From positions 5,779 through 69,778 of the forward strand of contig CAWJBC010000013.1 in the NCBI GenBank assembly GCA_963840975.1: a DNA stretch of 64,000 nt, in the 5' to 3' direction. The notes below the pieces were generated by a model. It did no database searches. It was given only the letters and a program-made list of their open reading frames with translations, and was not told where the DNA came from. Both the position numbers and the translations under genes were made by a program. This DNA is from JAADJA01 sp963840975. GTDB lineage: Bacteria; Bacteroidota; Bacteroidia; Bacteroidales; JAADJA01. Shown here piece by piece: positions 27,127-36,494 of this stretch. Position 1 is the stretch's first letter. Each line of letters opens with the position of its first letter.

Positions 27127-27849
27127 TTAATTATTCTTTGATCTGACTCCATTGACCAATTTACCTGAGGTTCTGATTTTTTTCCGGTCCCAGTTCCAGA
27201 TGACGTACTGGTAGCTTCGCCATAAATATGCAAAGGGATAAACCAAAAAGTGCATGAACCTGGTGGATGGAATGATGCCGATAAGCGTGAAAGCTGAAAC
27301 AATATGAATTTTTACAGCCAGCGGCATTGCAGAAACAGCGGTAATATCAGGGCTGAACAAAAATAATGACTTAAGGTATGGTGTTATTGATCCTGCAAAC
27401 CAGGATGATCCCCATCTGAAGAAAAAAGCCACCCATATCCCTGAAATGATTTGAACAGCGAGAATAATAAAGACCACAATATCCATTTTGTTGGTGACTA
27501 CCCATAATCTTTTATGTTTTAACCGACGGGCAATCAGAACAATCAAACCAAATAAAGCTGTAAGCCCAAATCCCAGTGCGGCAACTTCAAGAATAACCAG
27601 GCGTAGAGGTACGCTGTCCCACAATAGAACACTCCGGGGAAATAAGAACGCTATCAAATGACCAAAAAACAAAAACAAAAGTCCCCAGTGAAAAGGCCGA
27701 CTGCCATAGAACAACTCCCTGGTTTCCAAAAATTGAGAGGACAGGGAAGATACTTTATAGCCAAAATTCAAATACCTGAATATTGTACCCGTGAGCACCA
27801 CAAATAAGGCTGCATAAGGTAAACCGATAAAGAAAAAGTAATTGCTCAT
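27127..27849 (-). CDS. narI: Respiratory nitrate reductase gamma subunit (diheme cytochrome b)
   Basis: A 240-residue, five-helix membrane protein that oxidises quinol and passes electrons to NarH. Haem-ligand histidines fit FHWGLLFLFFGHLIAF in helix 2 and KIHIVSAFTLIGIIPSTRFMH in helix 5. It starts 2 bp after narJ. Length and topology are normal for NarI. Confidence 0.95.
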   Translation of the reverse strand: MSNYFFFIGLPYAALFVVLTGTIFRYLNFGYKVSSLSSQFLETRELFYGSRPFHWGLLFLFFGHLIAFLFPRSVLLWDSVPLRLVILEVAALGFGLTALFGLIVLIARRLKHKRLWVVTNKMDIVVFIILAVQIISGIWVAFFFRWGSSWFAGSITPYLKSLFLFSPDITAVSAMPLAVKIHIVSAFTLIGIIPSTRFMHFLVYPFAYLWRSYQYVIWNWDRKKIRTSGKLVNGVRSKNN

Positions 27850-27851
27850 AA

Positions 27852-28493
27852 TTAAAATGATTTGCGTTTATTACAATGTGTGTCACAAATTGCCGACTTC
27901 GGGGAAGGTAACAAAAAATCTTTGTTACCGCTGAATGCCTGCTCAGGAATGGCAAATTCAGATAACTGATCGCCATCAAAATCCCTTTGAAGAAAAACCA
28001 GTAATACTTCCAGCATTTCTTTATAGTAATTGTTTATGTTCCTGAACTTGGTTAACATAAAACGGACTGCTGGTATGGTAATAATAAAACCCAATTCTTC
28101 TGCAAAATTCCGGTCGGCTGTATTTGCGAAAAGCATCAAAACATTGGGAAGATGATCAGCCAGTTCAGTTCCGCAATCAACGCCTGCCGCCACATGCTCG
28201 CTTTGCAGGTTAACTAGCAATTGCGCCCGTTTGTAATCCTCTCCGAACATAACATATCCAATATCCAGATAGCAAACTGCCTGAACATCAAAAGTTTTTA
28301 AATAATACTCCTGTTGTTGCAGCATGGTCATGCTATTGAAAGTTTCCAAAGCCAGATTTATTTTGTTGGCAAATTCCGGAAACTGATCAGCAACCAATGA
28401 CCGGAATTCCTGCATCCGGCTACCCAGCTTTGCATCCGGATATCTGAAGATTTCTGCCAGAATTTTATAATGATCTAATTTTGTCATATTCAT
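27852..28493 (-). CDS. narJ: Nitrate reductase molybdenum-cofactor assembly chaperone
   Basis: NarJ/TorD-family chaperone needed to insert the cofactor into NarG before membrane attachment. I choose the ATG at 28493 (MNMTKLDHYKILAEIFRYPD) because the open frame further upstream overlaps the narH 3' end and has no NarJ similarity; 28487 is an alternative. The conserved LQSEHVA region and the DHLPNVL segment (residues about 95-125) are typical. The Cys/His-bearing C-terminus (CDTHCNKRKSF) is unusual. Spacing is 7 bp to narH and 2 bp to narI. Confidence 0.9.
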   Translation of the reverse strand: MNMTKLDHYKILAEIFRYPDAKLGSRMQEFRSLVADQFPEFANKINLALETFNSMTMLQQQEYYLKTFDVQAVCYLDIGYVMFGEDYKRAQLLVNLQSEHVAAGVDCGTELADHLPNVLMLFANTADRNFAEELGFIITIPAVRFMLTKFRNINNYYKEMLEVLLVFLQRDFDGDQLSEFAIPEQAFSGNKDFLLPSPKSAICDTHCNKRKSF

Positions 28494-28500
28494 TTTGATG

Positions 28501-29991
28501 TTACAACCCTCTTTTTGGTCGCTCTTTGAATCCAAATCCATGATTTCCTTTAACATCGGCTGTGCTTTCCAGCATTTCCATTGCTTCCTCACGATGTGCT
28601 GCCGGAATTACAAATCTTTCATCGAACAATGGCAGGGAAGTTAATCTGAAAATGGCATCTGCGGTATCTTTGTCCATCACTACCTCATTCATGGGTCCGT
28701 TTATCTCGTTCTCAGGGAGGTCACCTACCGTTACGTTTCTGCGATGCAAACGAACAGCCATCAGTTTTTTCAATACCAATTCAATAACCTTTTCATTTCC
28801 CGCACTGAACAGGTTTGCCAGATACTTCATTGGCAACCTGGACTTTTCAATAGCACCCCAGAATGATTCGCTGGTAGTTTCATATGAACCGTTCTCAACG
28901 AATGCCATAGTTGGCAACAAGGGTGGAACATAAAATAAATTGGGCAACGTCCTGAATTCAGGATGCAATGGCAGGGCAAGCCCCCACTCCTTTACAAACT
29001 TATAAACCGGGGATTTTTGTGCCGAAGTAACGGTAGAATCAGCTATACCATTTTCCCTGGCTGCTTTTATAATGACCGGATCGAATGGGTCAACATAAAT
29101 ATCCATTTGATTTTTCAGCAAATCTTCATCATTGCTTGCGGCAGCGGCTTCAATTTTATCGGCATCATAAAGCATTACACCCAAATATCTGATACGTCCC
29201 ACACAGGAGTGCATACAAGCAGGAATCTGTCCGGATTCAAGCCGGGGATAGCATAAGAGGCACTTTTCTGATTTCCCTGTATTCCAGTTGTAATAGCTCT
29301 TTTTGTAAGGACAAGCAGTAACACACATCCGCCAGGCGCGGCATTTCTTTTGGTTAATCAGAACGATTCCATCTTCACCCCTTTTATAAATTGCGCCGGA
29401 CGGACAGGCAGCAACACATGCAGGATTAAGGCAATGATTGCAAATCCTTGGCAGATAATGCATGGTCATCCGCTCAAGCTGGAACATTGCTTCCTGCTCC
29501 TGTGGCGAAAGGTCTTTGAAGTTTACATCATTCCTTGCATATTCCTGGCTACCCGATAAGTCATCATCCCAGTTGGGACCTGATTTGGGCGTAATCGTCT
29601 CTCCTGTAATTAACGAAACAGGACGAGCCACGGGCTGGTCATCACCTTCTTCCGCTTCAAATAAGTGTTCATATTTATAGGTCCAGGGTTCGTAATAATC
29701 ATCCAGAACTGGCATATTGGGATTGTGAAAAATATTTTTCAAACCTTTAAATTTACCTGCTCCCTTAAGCGTCACTTTATCTCCTTTTTTATCCCAGCCA
29801 CCTTTATAAATTTCCTGGTCTTCCCACTTACTTGGATAGCCTGTACCGGGTTTGGTCTCCACATTGTTCCACCACATATATTCGGCACCTTTACGGTCGG
29901 TCCAGATATTTTTACAGGCAATTGAACAGGTATGGCATCCGATACATTTGTCGAGATGAAACACCATTGCAATTTGCGATCTTATATCCAT
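28501..29991 (-). CDS. narH: Respiratory nitrate reductase beta subunit (Fe-S)
   Basis: A 496-residue cytoplasmic electron-transfer subunit. Four cysteine groups bind three [4Fe-4S] and one [3Fe-4S] cluster: KCIGCHTCSIACKN near residues 15-27, ICNHCLNPACVAACP, CRAWRMCVTACP (with the Trp that replaces a Cys at the 3Fe cluster) and KCLLCYPRL with CMHSC. Length matches E. coli NarH. It starts 12 bp after narG and ends 7 bp before narJ. Confidence 0.97.
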   Translation of the reverse strand: MDIRSQIAMVFHLDKCIGCHTCSIACKNIWTDRKGAEYMWWNNVETKPGTGYPSKWEDQEIYKGGWDKKGDKVTLKGAGKFKGLKNIFHNPNMPVLDDYYEPWTYKYEHLFEAEEGDDQPVARPVSLITGETITPKSGPNWDDDLSGSQEYARNDVNFKDLSPQEQEAMFQLERMTMHYLPRICNHCLNPACVAACPSGAIYKRGEDGIVLINQKKCRAWRMCVTACPYKKSYYNWNTGKSEKCLLCYPRLESGQIPACMHSCVGRIRYLGVMLYDADKIEAAAASNDEDLLKNQMDIYVDPFDPVIIKAARENGIADSTVTSAQKSPVYKFVKEWGLALPLHPEFRTLPNLFYVPPLLPTMAFVENGSYETTSESFWGAIEKSRLPMKYLANLFSAGNEKVIELVLKKLMAVRLHRRNVTVGDLPENEINGPMNEVVMDKDTADAIFRLTSLPLFDERFVIPAAHREEAMEMLESTADVKGNHGFGFKERPKRGL

Positions 29992-30003
29992 GATTCAGCG
30001 ATT

Positions 30004-33000
30004 TTAAAATTCTACTTTGTCCATTTTCTGTACCAATACAAATGTGTCGCGATTAACTCCAACAGGTCCCCAATAATTAAAGTGGTAGGTAAACTGTCCG
30101 TATCCCCCAACCATAAGGTTTGGTTTGAGGTGTACACGTGTAAAACTATTGTTCATGCCGGAGCGTTTCCCACCTCTTACCTGAGATTTTGGCGTTGAAT
30201 AGGTACGTTCAACGGCGTGATATACAAAACATACCCCTTTCGGAATCCTTGCACTCACACAAGCCCTGGTTGAATACACCCCGTTGTCGTTAAAGACTTC
30301 TACCCAGTCGTTATCTTTTATTCCTAAATCCGCAGCATCTTCCTCACTTAACCAACATGGTTCCATACCTCGCGAAAGCGTCAACATTCTTAATGTATCG
30401 CCATAAGTAGAGTGGATATGCCATTTTCCGTGAGGCGTTAGTACATTCAGCATTTTTGCCCTCCCTGTTGCAACCGTCTTTCGTAACTCTCCATAAGCCT
30501 CTGGCTTGGGAGATGGTTTATAGGTTGGTAAATGTTCACCAAACTTAATGTAGCCTTCATGATCCAAATAAAAATGCTGTCGTCCGGTAAGGGTACGCCA
30601 TGGAACCAAACGTTCAACATTGTAGGTATAGGCTGAATAGGCTCTCCCGTCAGTCAGTAATCCTGACCAAACCGGTGAATTATGATAACGGTGTGGCTTG
30701 GCTTGTAAGTCTTTATAAGTCATCCGGACATTTTTGTTGCCTTCTGACAAATCGCAAAGCGACAGACCTGTTTTCTTTTCAGCGCGTTTGTAAGCCCTGT
30801 GAGCCAGTTCACCATTGGTAAGGCTTGACAAATGAAGCACCGCATTGGCAGCTTCTTCATCCTCATACATGGAAGGATATTCAACCCCTTCAAATTTTCT
30901 TACATGGTCGCGGTCAAGGAGCATTTGTTCATAGAAATCGGTACTATCGTAGCTGCTTCCGTGAGCACCCAGCCCGGTTTTCATATTGGGACCTAAGCTG
31001 ATATATTTATCATAAACTTTGGTATAATCACGCTCAACAACCACAATGCCGTGCATGGTTTTGCCAGGTACCGGTTCACATTCACCTTTGCTCCAATCTT
31101 TAATACTGCGTTGTGAAATTTCGCCTGCGCTATCATGCGAGATGGGTGTATTTACAATATCTTTCACCGGTTTGTTAAAATGAGTTTTGGCGAGTTCACT
31201 TGTTACCCTTGCAATTTCGCGGAAAATTACCCAATCGCTTTTCGATTCCCAAACCGGATTAATAGCTGCTGCTAAAGGATGAATAAACGAGTGCATATCG
31301 GTGCTGTTCAGGTCGGTTTTTTCGTACCACGATGCGGCCGGAAGAATAATGTCAGAATACAAAGCAGAAGTGTCCATCCTGAAATTCAGGTTGACTATCA
31401 AGTCCATTTTCCCTTTTGGGCTTTCGCTTCTGAATTTAATATCTTTTACAAATTGGTCAGCTACCTCATCAGCTATTGAATTGTTGTGTGTCCCCAAATA
31501 ATGTTTCAGGAAAAATTCATGTCCTTTGGCACTTCCGCCAATTGCATTACCCCTCCAGATATACCATACACGGGGAAAACTTACTTCTTCATCAGGCTCG
31601 GCTACGGCATGGAGGAGTTCTTTGCTTTTCAGCTTTTCAACCACATATTTTTTAATATCCTCATCTGTTTTGGCTCCTGCCTTTTCAGCATCGGTAACAA
31701 TTTCAAAATTGTTTTTACTGTATTGCGGATAGAAAGGCATCCAGCCATTGCGCACCGCTTTTACTGTCATGTCAGCCGAGTGCATCCCGGAAAGGTCATT
31801 TTTAGGCACCGTATTGTAATCGGACTGGTTTCCATCATAACGCCATTGGTCGGAGTTGATATAATGCCAGATAGGGGTTTGCTGTAAGCGTGGTGGTCCC
31901 TGCCAATCCTTACCCGACATGATGGAACCCCAAGAATCGGAAGGCGCCAGCTTTTCCTGCCCCACATAATGGTTCATGCCACCACCATTTACACCAATAC
32001 AGCCTGTAAGCATCAACGCCATAGTTCCTGCCCGGTAAATCAAATTGTTGTGATACCAGTGGTTGATTCCGGCGCCAATGATGATGCTGCATTTTCCGTT
32101 AGTTGTTTCGGCAGTCCTGCTCCATTCGCGGGCAAATTGAAGGACTGTTTTTGGACCGATGCCTGTAAAAATTTCCTGCCATGCCGGTGTGTAGGCTGCA
32201 TCTTTTTCATCGTAAGAAGTTGGATAATCGCCACCCAAACCACGATCAACGCCATATTGGGCCATGGTAAGGTCATACACTGTGGCAACCTTTACAATAC
32301 CATCAACAGTTTTGATGTGTTTAACAGGCACACCTCTTTGCGCACTTAAACTTTTTCCATACTCAACAAAATTAAGCTGGAGAACTTCATCATTCTTGTC
32401 TATTAAAGTAAGAACCGGGTCATAAACTTTTCCGGTTTCGGCATCTTCGAACTTCATATTCCAGTTGCCGTCCTTACTGTCCCACCTGTGTCCCGAACTC
32501 CCACCGGGGCAAACCAAGTCCCCTGTTTTTGAATCAATGTTCAGAAACTTCCATTCACCGTTTTCAATATCTTTATACTTAGTGACTTTACCGGCTCTTA
32601 ACATTTGACCCGGAACCAGTTTTCCATCCTGTTCAACCACTTCAACCAGGAATGGGCTGTCGGTATATTTTTTTGTATAATCAATAAAATAAGGAGTTTG
32701 CTTTTCGTGGTGATACTCCTTTAAAATAACATGGACCACAGCCATCCAGAATGCGCCATCCTGTCCGGCGTGCACCGGTACCCATTTATCGGCATATTTG
32801 GCTACCATGTTAAAATCGGGTGAGAACACAACTGTCTTTGTTCCGTTGTGTCGGGATTCGGAAAAGAAATGGACATCGGGTGTACGGGTCATACCCAGAT
32901 TAGCTCCCATACAGGCAATGAATTTTGAATTGTACCAATCGGCACTTTCGGCAACATCGGTTTGTTCACCCCATATCTCAGGGAAAGAAGGAGGCAGGTC

Positions 33001-33615
33001 GCAATACCAATCGTAAAAACTGAGATTAACACCACCCATCAACTGCAAAAAACGGGCACCCGCTGCATAACTTAACATTGACATTGCAGGTATTGGAGAA
33101 AACCCTACAATCCTGTCGGGACCATATTTTTTGGTGGTGTAAATATTTGAAGCGGCAATAATCTCCAACACCTCATCCCATGACGCACGGCGTAACCCGC
33201 CTTTGCCTCTTGCTGTCTGGTAACGTTTTCTTGTTTCCGGATTAATTTGAATATTTTCCCATGCTTTCAAAGCATCTCCTGTTTTGGCTTTCTCTTCGTT
33301 GAAGACATCAAGTAAAGCTCCCCGAATCATCGGGTACTTAACCCGAATTGGGCTGTATAAATACCACGAAAACGAGATTCCCCGCTGGCAACCACGAGGT
33401 TCATAAGGTGGCAGTGATTTTTCAAGCAATGGATAATCCAACGCCTGTGTTTCCCACACAACAATACCATCTTTTACATGGATATTCCAGCTACAACCGC
33501 CGGTGCAGTTTACTCCATGGGTGCTGCGAACAACCTTATCATGCTGATACCTGTTTCTGTAAAATTCTTCCCACTGACGGGTTTTTGGCGAGATTAAATC
33601 TTTAATCCAACTCAT
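30004..33615 (-). CDS. narG: Respiratory nitrate reductase alpha subunit (Mo-bisMGD)
   Basis: A 1203-residue catalytic subunit reducing nitrate to nitrite. The N-terminal cluster ligands H33, C37, C41 and C76 (STHGVNCTGGCSW, PRGCQRG) align with H50, C54, C58 and C93 of E. coli NarG. The molybdenum-ligating aspartate lies in YDWYCDLPPSFPEIWGEQTD. No twin-arginine signal is visible, so the enzyme faces the cytoplasm. The start ATG gives the usual MSWIKDLISPKTRQWEEFYR opening. It is preceded 15 bp upstream by a membrane diheme cytochrome c gene. Confidence 0.97.
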   Translation of the reverse strand: MSWIKDLISPKTRQWEEFYRNRYQHDKVVRSTHGVNCTGGCSWNIHVKDGIVVWETQALDYPLLEKSLPPYEPRGCQRGISFSWYLYSPIRVKYPMIRGALLDVFNEEKAKTGDALKAWENIQINPETRKRYQTARGKGGLRRASWDEVLEIIAASNIYTTKKYGPDRIVGFSPIPAMSMLSYAAGARFLQLMGGVNLSFYDWYCDLPPSFPEIWGEQTDVAESADWYNSKFIACMGANLGMTRTPDVHFFSESRHNGTKTVVFSPDFNMVAKYADKWVPVHAGQDGAFWMAVVHVILKEYHHEKQTPYFIDYTKKYTDSPFLVEVVEQDGKLVPGQMLRAGKVTKYKDIENGEWKFLNIDSKTGDLVCPGGSSGHRWDSKDGNWNMKFEDAETGKVYDPVLTLIDKNDEVLQLNFVEYGKSLSAQRGVPVKHIKTVDGIVKVATVYDLTMAQYGVDRGLGGDYPTSYDEKDAAYTPAWQEIFTGIGPKTVLQFAREWSRTAETTNGKCSIIIGAGINHWYHNNLIYRAGTMALMLTGCIGVNGGGMNHYVGQEKLAPSDSWGSIMSGKDWQGPPRLQQTPIWHYINSDQWRYDGNQSDYNTVPKNDLSGMHSADMTVKAVRNGWMPFYPQYSKNNFEIVTDAEKAGAKTDEDIKKYVVEKLKSKELLHAVAEPDEEVSFPRVWYIWRGNAIGGSAKGHEFFLKHYLGTHNNSIADEVADQFVKDIKFRSESPKGKMDLIVNLNFRMDTSALYSDIILPAASWYEKTDLNSTDMHSFIHPLAAAINPVWESKSDWVIFREIARVTSELAKTHFNKPVKDIVNTPISHDSAGEISQRSIKDWSKGECEPVPGKTMHGIVVVERDYTKVYDKYISLGPNMKTGLGAHGSSYDSTDFYEQMLLDRDHVRKFEGVEYPSMYEDEEAANAVLHLSSLTNGELAHRAYKRAEKKTGLSLCDLSEGNKNVRMTYKDLQAKPHRYHNSPVWSGLLTDGRAYSAYTYNVERLVPWRTLTGRQHFYLDHEGYIKFGEHLPTYKPSPKPEAYGELRKTVATGRAKMLNVLTPHGKWHIHSTYGDTLRMLTLSRGMEPCWLSEEDAADLGIKDNDWVEVFNDNGVYSTRACVSARIPKGVCFVYHAVERTYSTPKSQVRGGKRSGMNNSFTRVHLKPNLMVGGYGQFTYHFNYWGPVGVNRDTFVLVQKMDKVEF

Positions 33616-33630
33616 AAAATATATTTTTTG

Positions 33631-34458
33631 CTAATTAACAACTCTTGAAGGGCGTTTAAGTATTTCATCATTAACAGGGCGTGATTTCCGGTTAAAATAT
33701 AAAACCACAGTAATTGAAAACAGGGCAATAAAAAACATAATTCCAAGCATGGCAAATAGCATACTGAAATCTGAGGAGCGCTGGTAATACCGCTCCTTGC
33801 TGACCGATTTAAGGTATGCGGTCAGGTTAAGCATTTCTTCCTCTGTGATGGGATGTTTACTGTAAGCCATATTCATAACAGGAAAAGGCGGGCTTTTGAT
33901 TATTGCTGCAACACCCGAACTCCCCATTATCTCCCAGGTTTGGGTCAGGTCTTTAGCCAATGTTCCGCTGCTGAATATCCGTTCATCCTTAACGCTATGA
34001 CATGAGCTGCACGCAGCGCCGCCATTGGTGAGTCGGGTTTTACCTGAAAAAATGGAAGCCCCTTTTTCAATGTTTGCGGATGTAGTTTCACTCAGAATAT
34101 CAACTGCAACCACGACCTGTCCATTATCACCTGCTCCACCCTGTTTAATAAATTCCAGTACGGATAAAATTTGTGAGTCACTATATGGATTGTCGGGCAT
34201 CAGAAGTCCATTGTATTCTTTTGATATTGCCACTGCATCAGCATCACCGCTTTTAATCATCGTCGTTGATGATTTGATAAAAGCGATCAGCCAATCCTGA
34301 CTTCGTTTCTCCGAAATATTTTTCAAATCAGGACCTACCAGTCTGCCCTTGCCAATGGTATGACATGCAGCGCATTTTGATTGAAAAATATCTTTTCCCT
34401 CATCTGCCCGTACTCCGGAGAAAATAATAATACCCACTAAAAGTAATATGGTTTTCAT
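33631..34458 (-). CDS. Membrane-anchored diheme cytochrome c (NarC-like position)
   Basis: A 275-residue protein with a signal peptide (1-18), two cytochrome c domains (CAACH near 34; CSSCH near 150) and a C-terminal transmembrane helix (about 228-250) ending in a short cytoplasmic tail. Met residues in MPDN and MNMAY could be sixth ligands. Cytochromes c directly upstream of narG occur in Thermus and some other lineages (narC), where they link the quinol oxidase to periplasmic acceptors. The close spacing to narG (15 bp) supports a functional link here; the partner is unproved. Confidence 0.82.
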   Translation of the reverse strand: MKTILLLVGIIIFSGVRADEGKDIFQSKCAACHTIGKGRLVGPDLKNISEKRSQDWLIAFIKSSTTMIKSGDADAVAISKEYNGLLMPDNPYSDSQILSVLEFIKQGGAGDNGQVVVAVDILSETTSANIEKGASIFSGKTRLTNGGAACSSCHSVKDERIFSSGTLAKDLTQTWEIMGSSGVAAIIKSPPFPVMNMAYSKHPITEEEMLNLTAYLKSVSKERYYQRSSDFSMLFAMLGIMFFIALFSITVVLYFNRKSRPVNDEILKRPSRVVN

Positions 34459-34481
34459 GCTACCAACATTTTAATTATTCA

Positions 34482-34491
34482 TGATATCATT
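34482..34491. promoter_or_regulatory. ATGATATCAT palindrome upstream of the nar cytochrome gene
   Basis: A perfect 10-bp palindrome inside TTAATGATATCATGAA, 24 bp upstream of the diheme cytochrome start in the short gap after the hemerythrin gene. It lacks the 4-bp spacer of an FNR box, so the regulator is unknown. Confidence 0.25.
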
Positions 34492-34517
34492 AACACTATA
34501 CTTGATCCGGTATTCCA

Positions 34518-35054
34518 TCACACCGGATAAGCCTTTGCCAATTCTTCAATTGCAAGGAAATAATCCGTCCCGATACTTCCTTCAGTTTCTATTTTTTCAA
34601 ATTTTGCTAAAAGGTCCTTCTGATCTTCCTCCGTAAAAACCCCATCAGCCATATTGAACAGAATATTATTTTCTTTGTAAATATGATTCCTTAAAAGCTC
34701 CGCATAACCCTGCATATTTTCATATACTTTTTGTATAGCCTTGTTATCTCCTGCTTTAAATGCTTCATTATTCTTTGACATTCCCCTAACGTATTCCCTG
34801 CCCTGTTCATGCTCCATAAGCATAACGCCCACGGGTCCTCCCTGAACCGGAAATCCCCTTTCTGCCATTAATGGAAACAACAGATTTTCTTCCTTATTAT
34901 GATGCAAGCCATCTGCAAAGTTTTTGATAATATCAACTATCATTTCACAGTGCTTTATGTCTGTATTACCAGAGCGAGAAATGCGGTCCATTACTTCTGT
35001 TAATTGTAAAATATGCTCATGGTCTCTTTTTAGATTACTAGTCGCTGTATTCAT
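34518..35054 (-). CDS. Hemerythrin-domain protein
   Basis: A 178-residue cytoplasmic four-helix protein with the diiron hemerythrin pattern: H12 (RDHEHI), HHNKEENLLFP near 52-62, MEHEQGREY near 80 and HIYKENNILF near 124. It probably binds O2 or NO. It is 13 bp downstream of ric and 59 bp upstream of the nar cytochrome gene, all on one strand, and so fits the nitrosative-stress set. A short hairpin (34505-34511 / 34522-34528) overlaps its stop. Confidence 0.88.
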   Translation of the reverse strand: MNTATSNLKRDHEHILQLTEVMDRISRSGNTDIKHCEMIVDIIKNFADGLHHNKEENLLFPLMAERGFPVQGGPVGVMLMEHEQGREYVRGMSKNNEAFKAGDNKAIQKVYENMQGYAELLRNHIYKENNILFNMADGVFTEEDQKDLLAKFEKIETEGSIGTDYFLAIEELAKAYPV

Positions 35055-35067
35055 TGTTCTGATAAAT

Positions 35068-35775
35068 TTATTGTGTAAGATTTAAGGCTTTTGGATAAAT
35101 GATATTATTTTCAAGATGCACATGGATATGCAAGTCCTCCTCAAACTCCTGCAAACGCTTATAAGCAACCTGGTAGGTTCCGCATCCGTCATCAGGAACA
35201 TTATACTGATGACTCAATTCATTGATTTTATCCATTGTTCCTCCCGCAAATTCGTGCTCACCTGCCATCCGTTCAATTTCCGACTGGATAGTCATTTTTA
35301 ACTCAGGAGAATTGTGTTTTAAGACTTCTTTTATTGAAGGAAAAAGTACTTCTTCCTCTTTTTTCAAATGCTTTATCAATTCATTGCTCACCTCCAAAAA
35401 AAGTTTTGCGATTTGAATTAACTCGGGGTGATGATCACCATGCACTGTAGCTATCTTTTGGGTATAAAAAACCAGATCAGGCAGGCTTTTCTTAACAAAT
35501 AAATGATGTGTATTTACAATGTAATCGCAGAGAAAATCAAGCTTCCATTCTTTATAATTATGTGAATTATTCACCGGACTCATTCTCACTTCCTCAATTT
35601 TCGCAAATAAAGCGGATGGCTCCAATCCTTTATCGTTGCAGGCTTCCTCTAAACTTTGTTTGCCTCCGCAACAAAAATCAATTCCATTTTCTCTAAAAAT
35701 TGTTGCAGTTCTGAAGTCGTCTGTAACCACTTCACCAACCGTCAACTTGCCGAAATTTACTGATATCTTATCCAT
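35068..35775 (-). CDS. ric: Iron-sulfur cluster repair di-iron protein (RIC/YtfE/ScdA)
   Basis: A 235-residue protein that repairs Fe-S clusters after NO or oxidative damage. The N-terminal ScdA_N domain has the hallmark GIDFCCGGKQSLEEACNDKG (about 31-50) and the C-terminal hemerythrin domain carries HHLF, HGDHHPEL, KKEEEVLFP, EHEFAGG and HVHLENNIIYP metal-binding groups. It heads the transcription unit that continues into narGHJI, with a -7 promoter element 64 bp upstream of its start. Confidence 0.95.
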   Translation of the reverse strand: MDKISVNFGKLTVGEVVTDDFRTATIFRENGIDFCCGGKQSLEEACNDKGLEPSALFAKIEEVRMSPVNNSHNYKEWKLDFLCDYIVNTHHLFVKKSLPDLVFYTQKIATVHGDHHPELIQIAKLFLEVSNELIKHLKKEEEVLFPSIKEVLKHNSPELKMTIQSEIERMAGEHEFAGGTMDKINELSHQYNVPDDGCGTYQVAYKRLQEFEEDLHIHVHLENNIIYPKALNLTQ

Positions 35776-35838
35776 AATTGTTTGTTTTAAATTTCAACTG
35801 CAAACCGATTCGAATAAAATCCCAAATACAATGGTTTA

Positions 35839-35846
35839 CAAAGTTA
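35839..35846 (-). promoter_or_regulatory. Bacteroidota -7 promoter element upstream of ric
   Basis: TAACTTTG on the minus strand fits the TAnnTTTG consensus exactly. No good -33 TTG is found 19-21 bp upstream, so strength is uncertain. It would start transcription about 55 bp before ric and so serve the ric-nar-nrf unit. Confidence 0.45.
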
Positions 35847-35903
35847 AAAATATTTTAAGTATTTATTTACCTTTATTCTTAATTTATAACAGATTTAAAT
35901 AAG

Positions 35904-35935
35904 CCTCCACGTAAATTGCTGAGCAACACCGGAGG
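35904..35935 (-). terminator. Terminator-like hairpin between the NO-stress operon and ric
   Basis: CCTCC (35904-35908) pairs with GGAGG (35931-35935) around an inner TTGCT/AGCAA stem, about 30 bp beyond the stop at 35965. The following T-content is poor, so it may attenuate rather than terminate. Confidence 0.45.
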
Positions 35936-35964
35936 ACAAATTTATTTTACCTGATAATAATCAT

Positions 35965-36489
35965 TTAAGACTGGAGTATAAAATAATTTTTATATGTTCC
36001 GGAGGTTGTCTCCTTACTCCAGATGAAGAATCCTTTTTCCTTAATTTTATCCAATAACGGAGCAGGAAGAAACGGTGTTGTTAATTCGTAGATTTCTCCC
36101 TGCTTCCAATTTTTCAGGTCCTGCATTACCTGGGTCAACGGATGTCCTCCACCCGAAATCATTTCCGTTGCATCAAACCGGGTGGTTATTTTTTCAGTTG
36201 TAAACCAAGCCGGTGCAGCAGAGGTAAGTTCCGGATTATCCTCGATATTTTCCAGGGTACCCTGTCCGGTTAATCCGCGCAACTTATTCACAACCACATC
36301 AACAGGAAGTTTCCCGATAGCGGCAGCCTGCTTAATGGATGTGATCCGGGCTACCGTTTTTCTCAGTACAGGATTTTGAAGTTTTTTGAATGCCGGCGCC
36401 AGGTCTATCAAAACATTTTCCAGTTCAGGATAGACGTCAAGTAACTCGCCGATTTTAGTTTGGGGTGTTATAATCAGTTTCTTTTCCAT
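35965..36489 (-). CDS. DUF1858 plus DUF2249 domain protein
   Basis: A 174-residue cytoplasmic protein. Residues 1-65 match DUF1858 (ITPQTKIGELLDVYPELENVL, PVLRKTVARITSIKQAA) and residues about 100-174 match DUF2249 (FDATEMISGGGHPLTQVMQDLKN, SKETTSGTYKNYFIL). Such proteins recur beside hemerythrin/DUF438 genes in NO-response operons; their biochemical role is not settled. It lies 5 bp after a DUF438/hemerythrin/PAS gene and ends the upstream operon. Confidence 0.78.
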   Translation of the reverse strand: MEKKLIITPQTKIGELLDVYPELENVLIDLAPAFKKLQNPVLRKTVARITSIKQAAAIGKLPVDVVVNKLRGLTGQGTLENIEDNPELTSAAPAWFTTEKITTRFDATEMISGGGHPLTQVMQDLKNWKQGEIYELTTPFLPAPLLDKIKEKGFFIWSKETTSGTYKNYFILQS

Positions 36490-36494
36490 TGCTA

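Noticed and set aside
31486..32349. Plus-strand open frames of 126-133 residues
   Set aside because: They lie antisense inside narG, which is unmistakable; no start signals or recognisable domains.
34505..34528. Terminator at the hemerythrin stop
   Set aside because: The ATCCGGT/ACCGGAT stem overlaps the coding end and has no T-run, so a real stop of transcription before the nar genes is unlikely.
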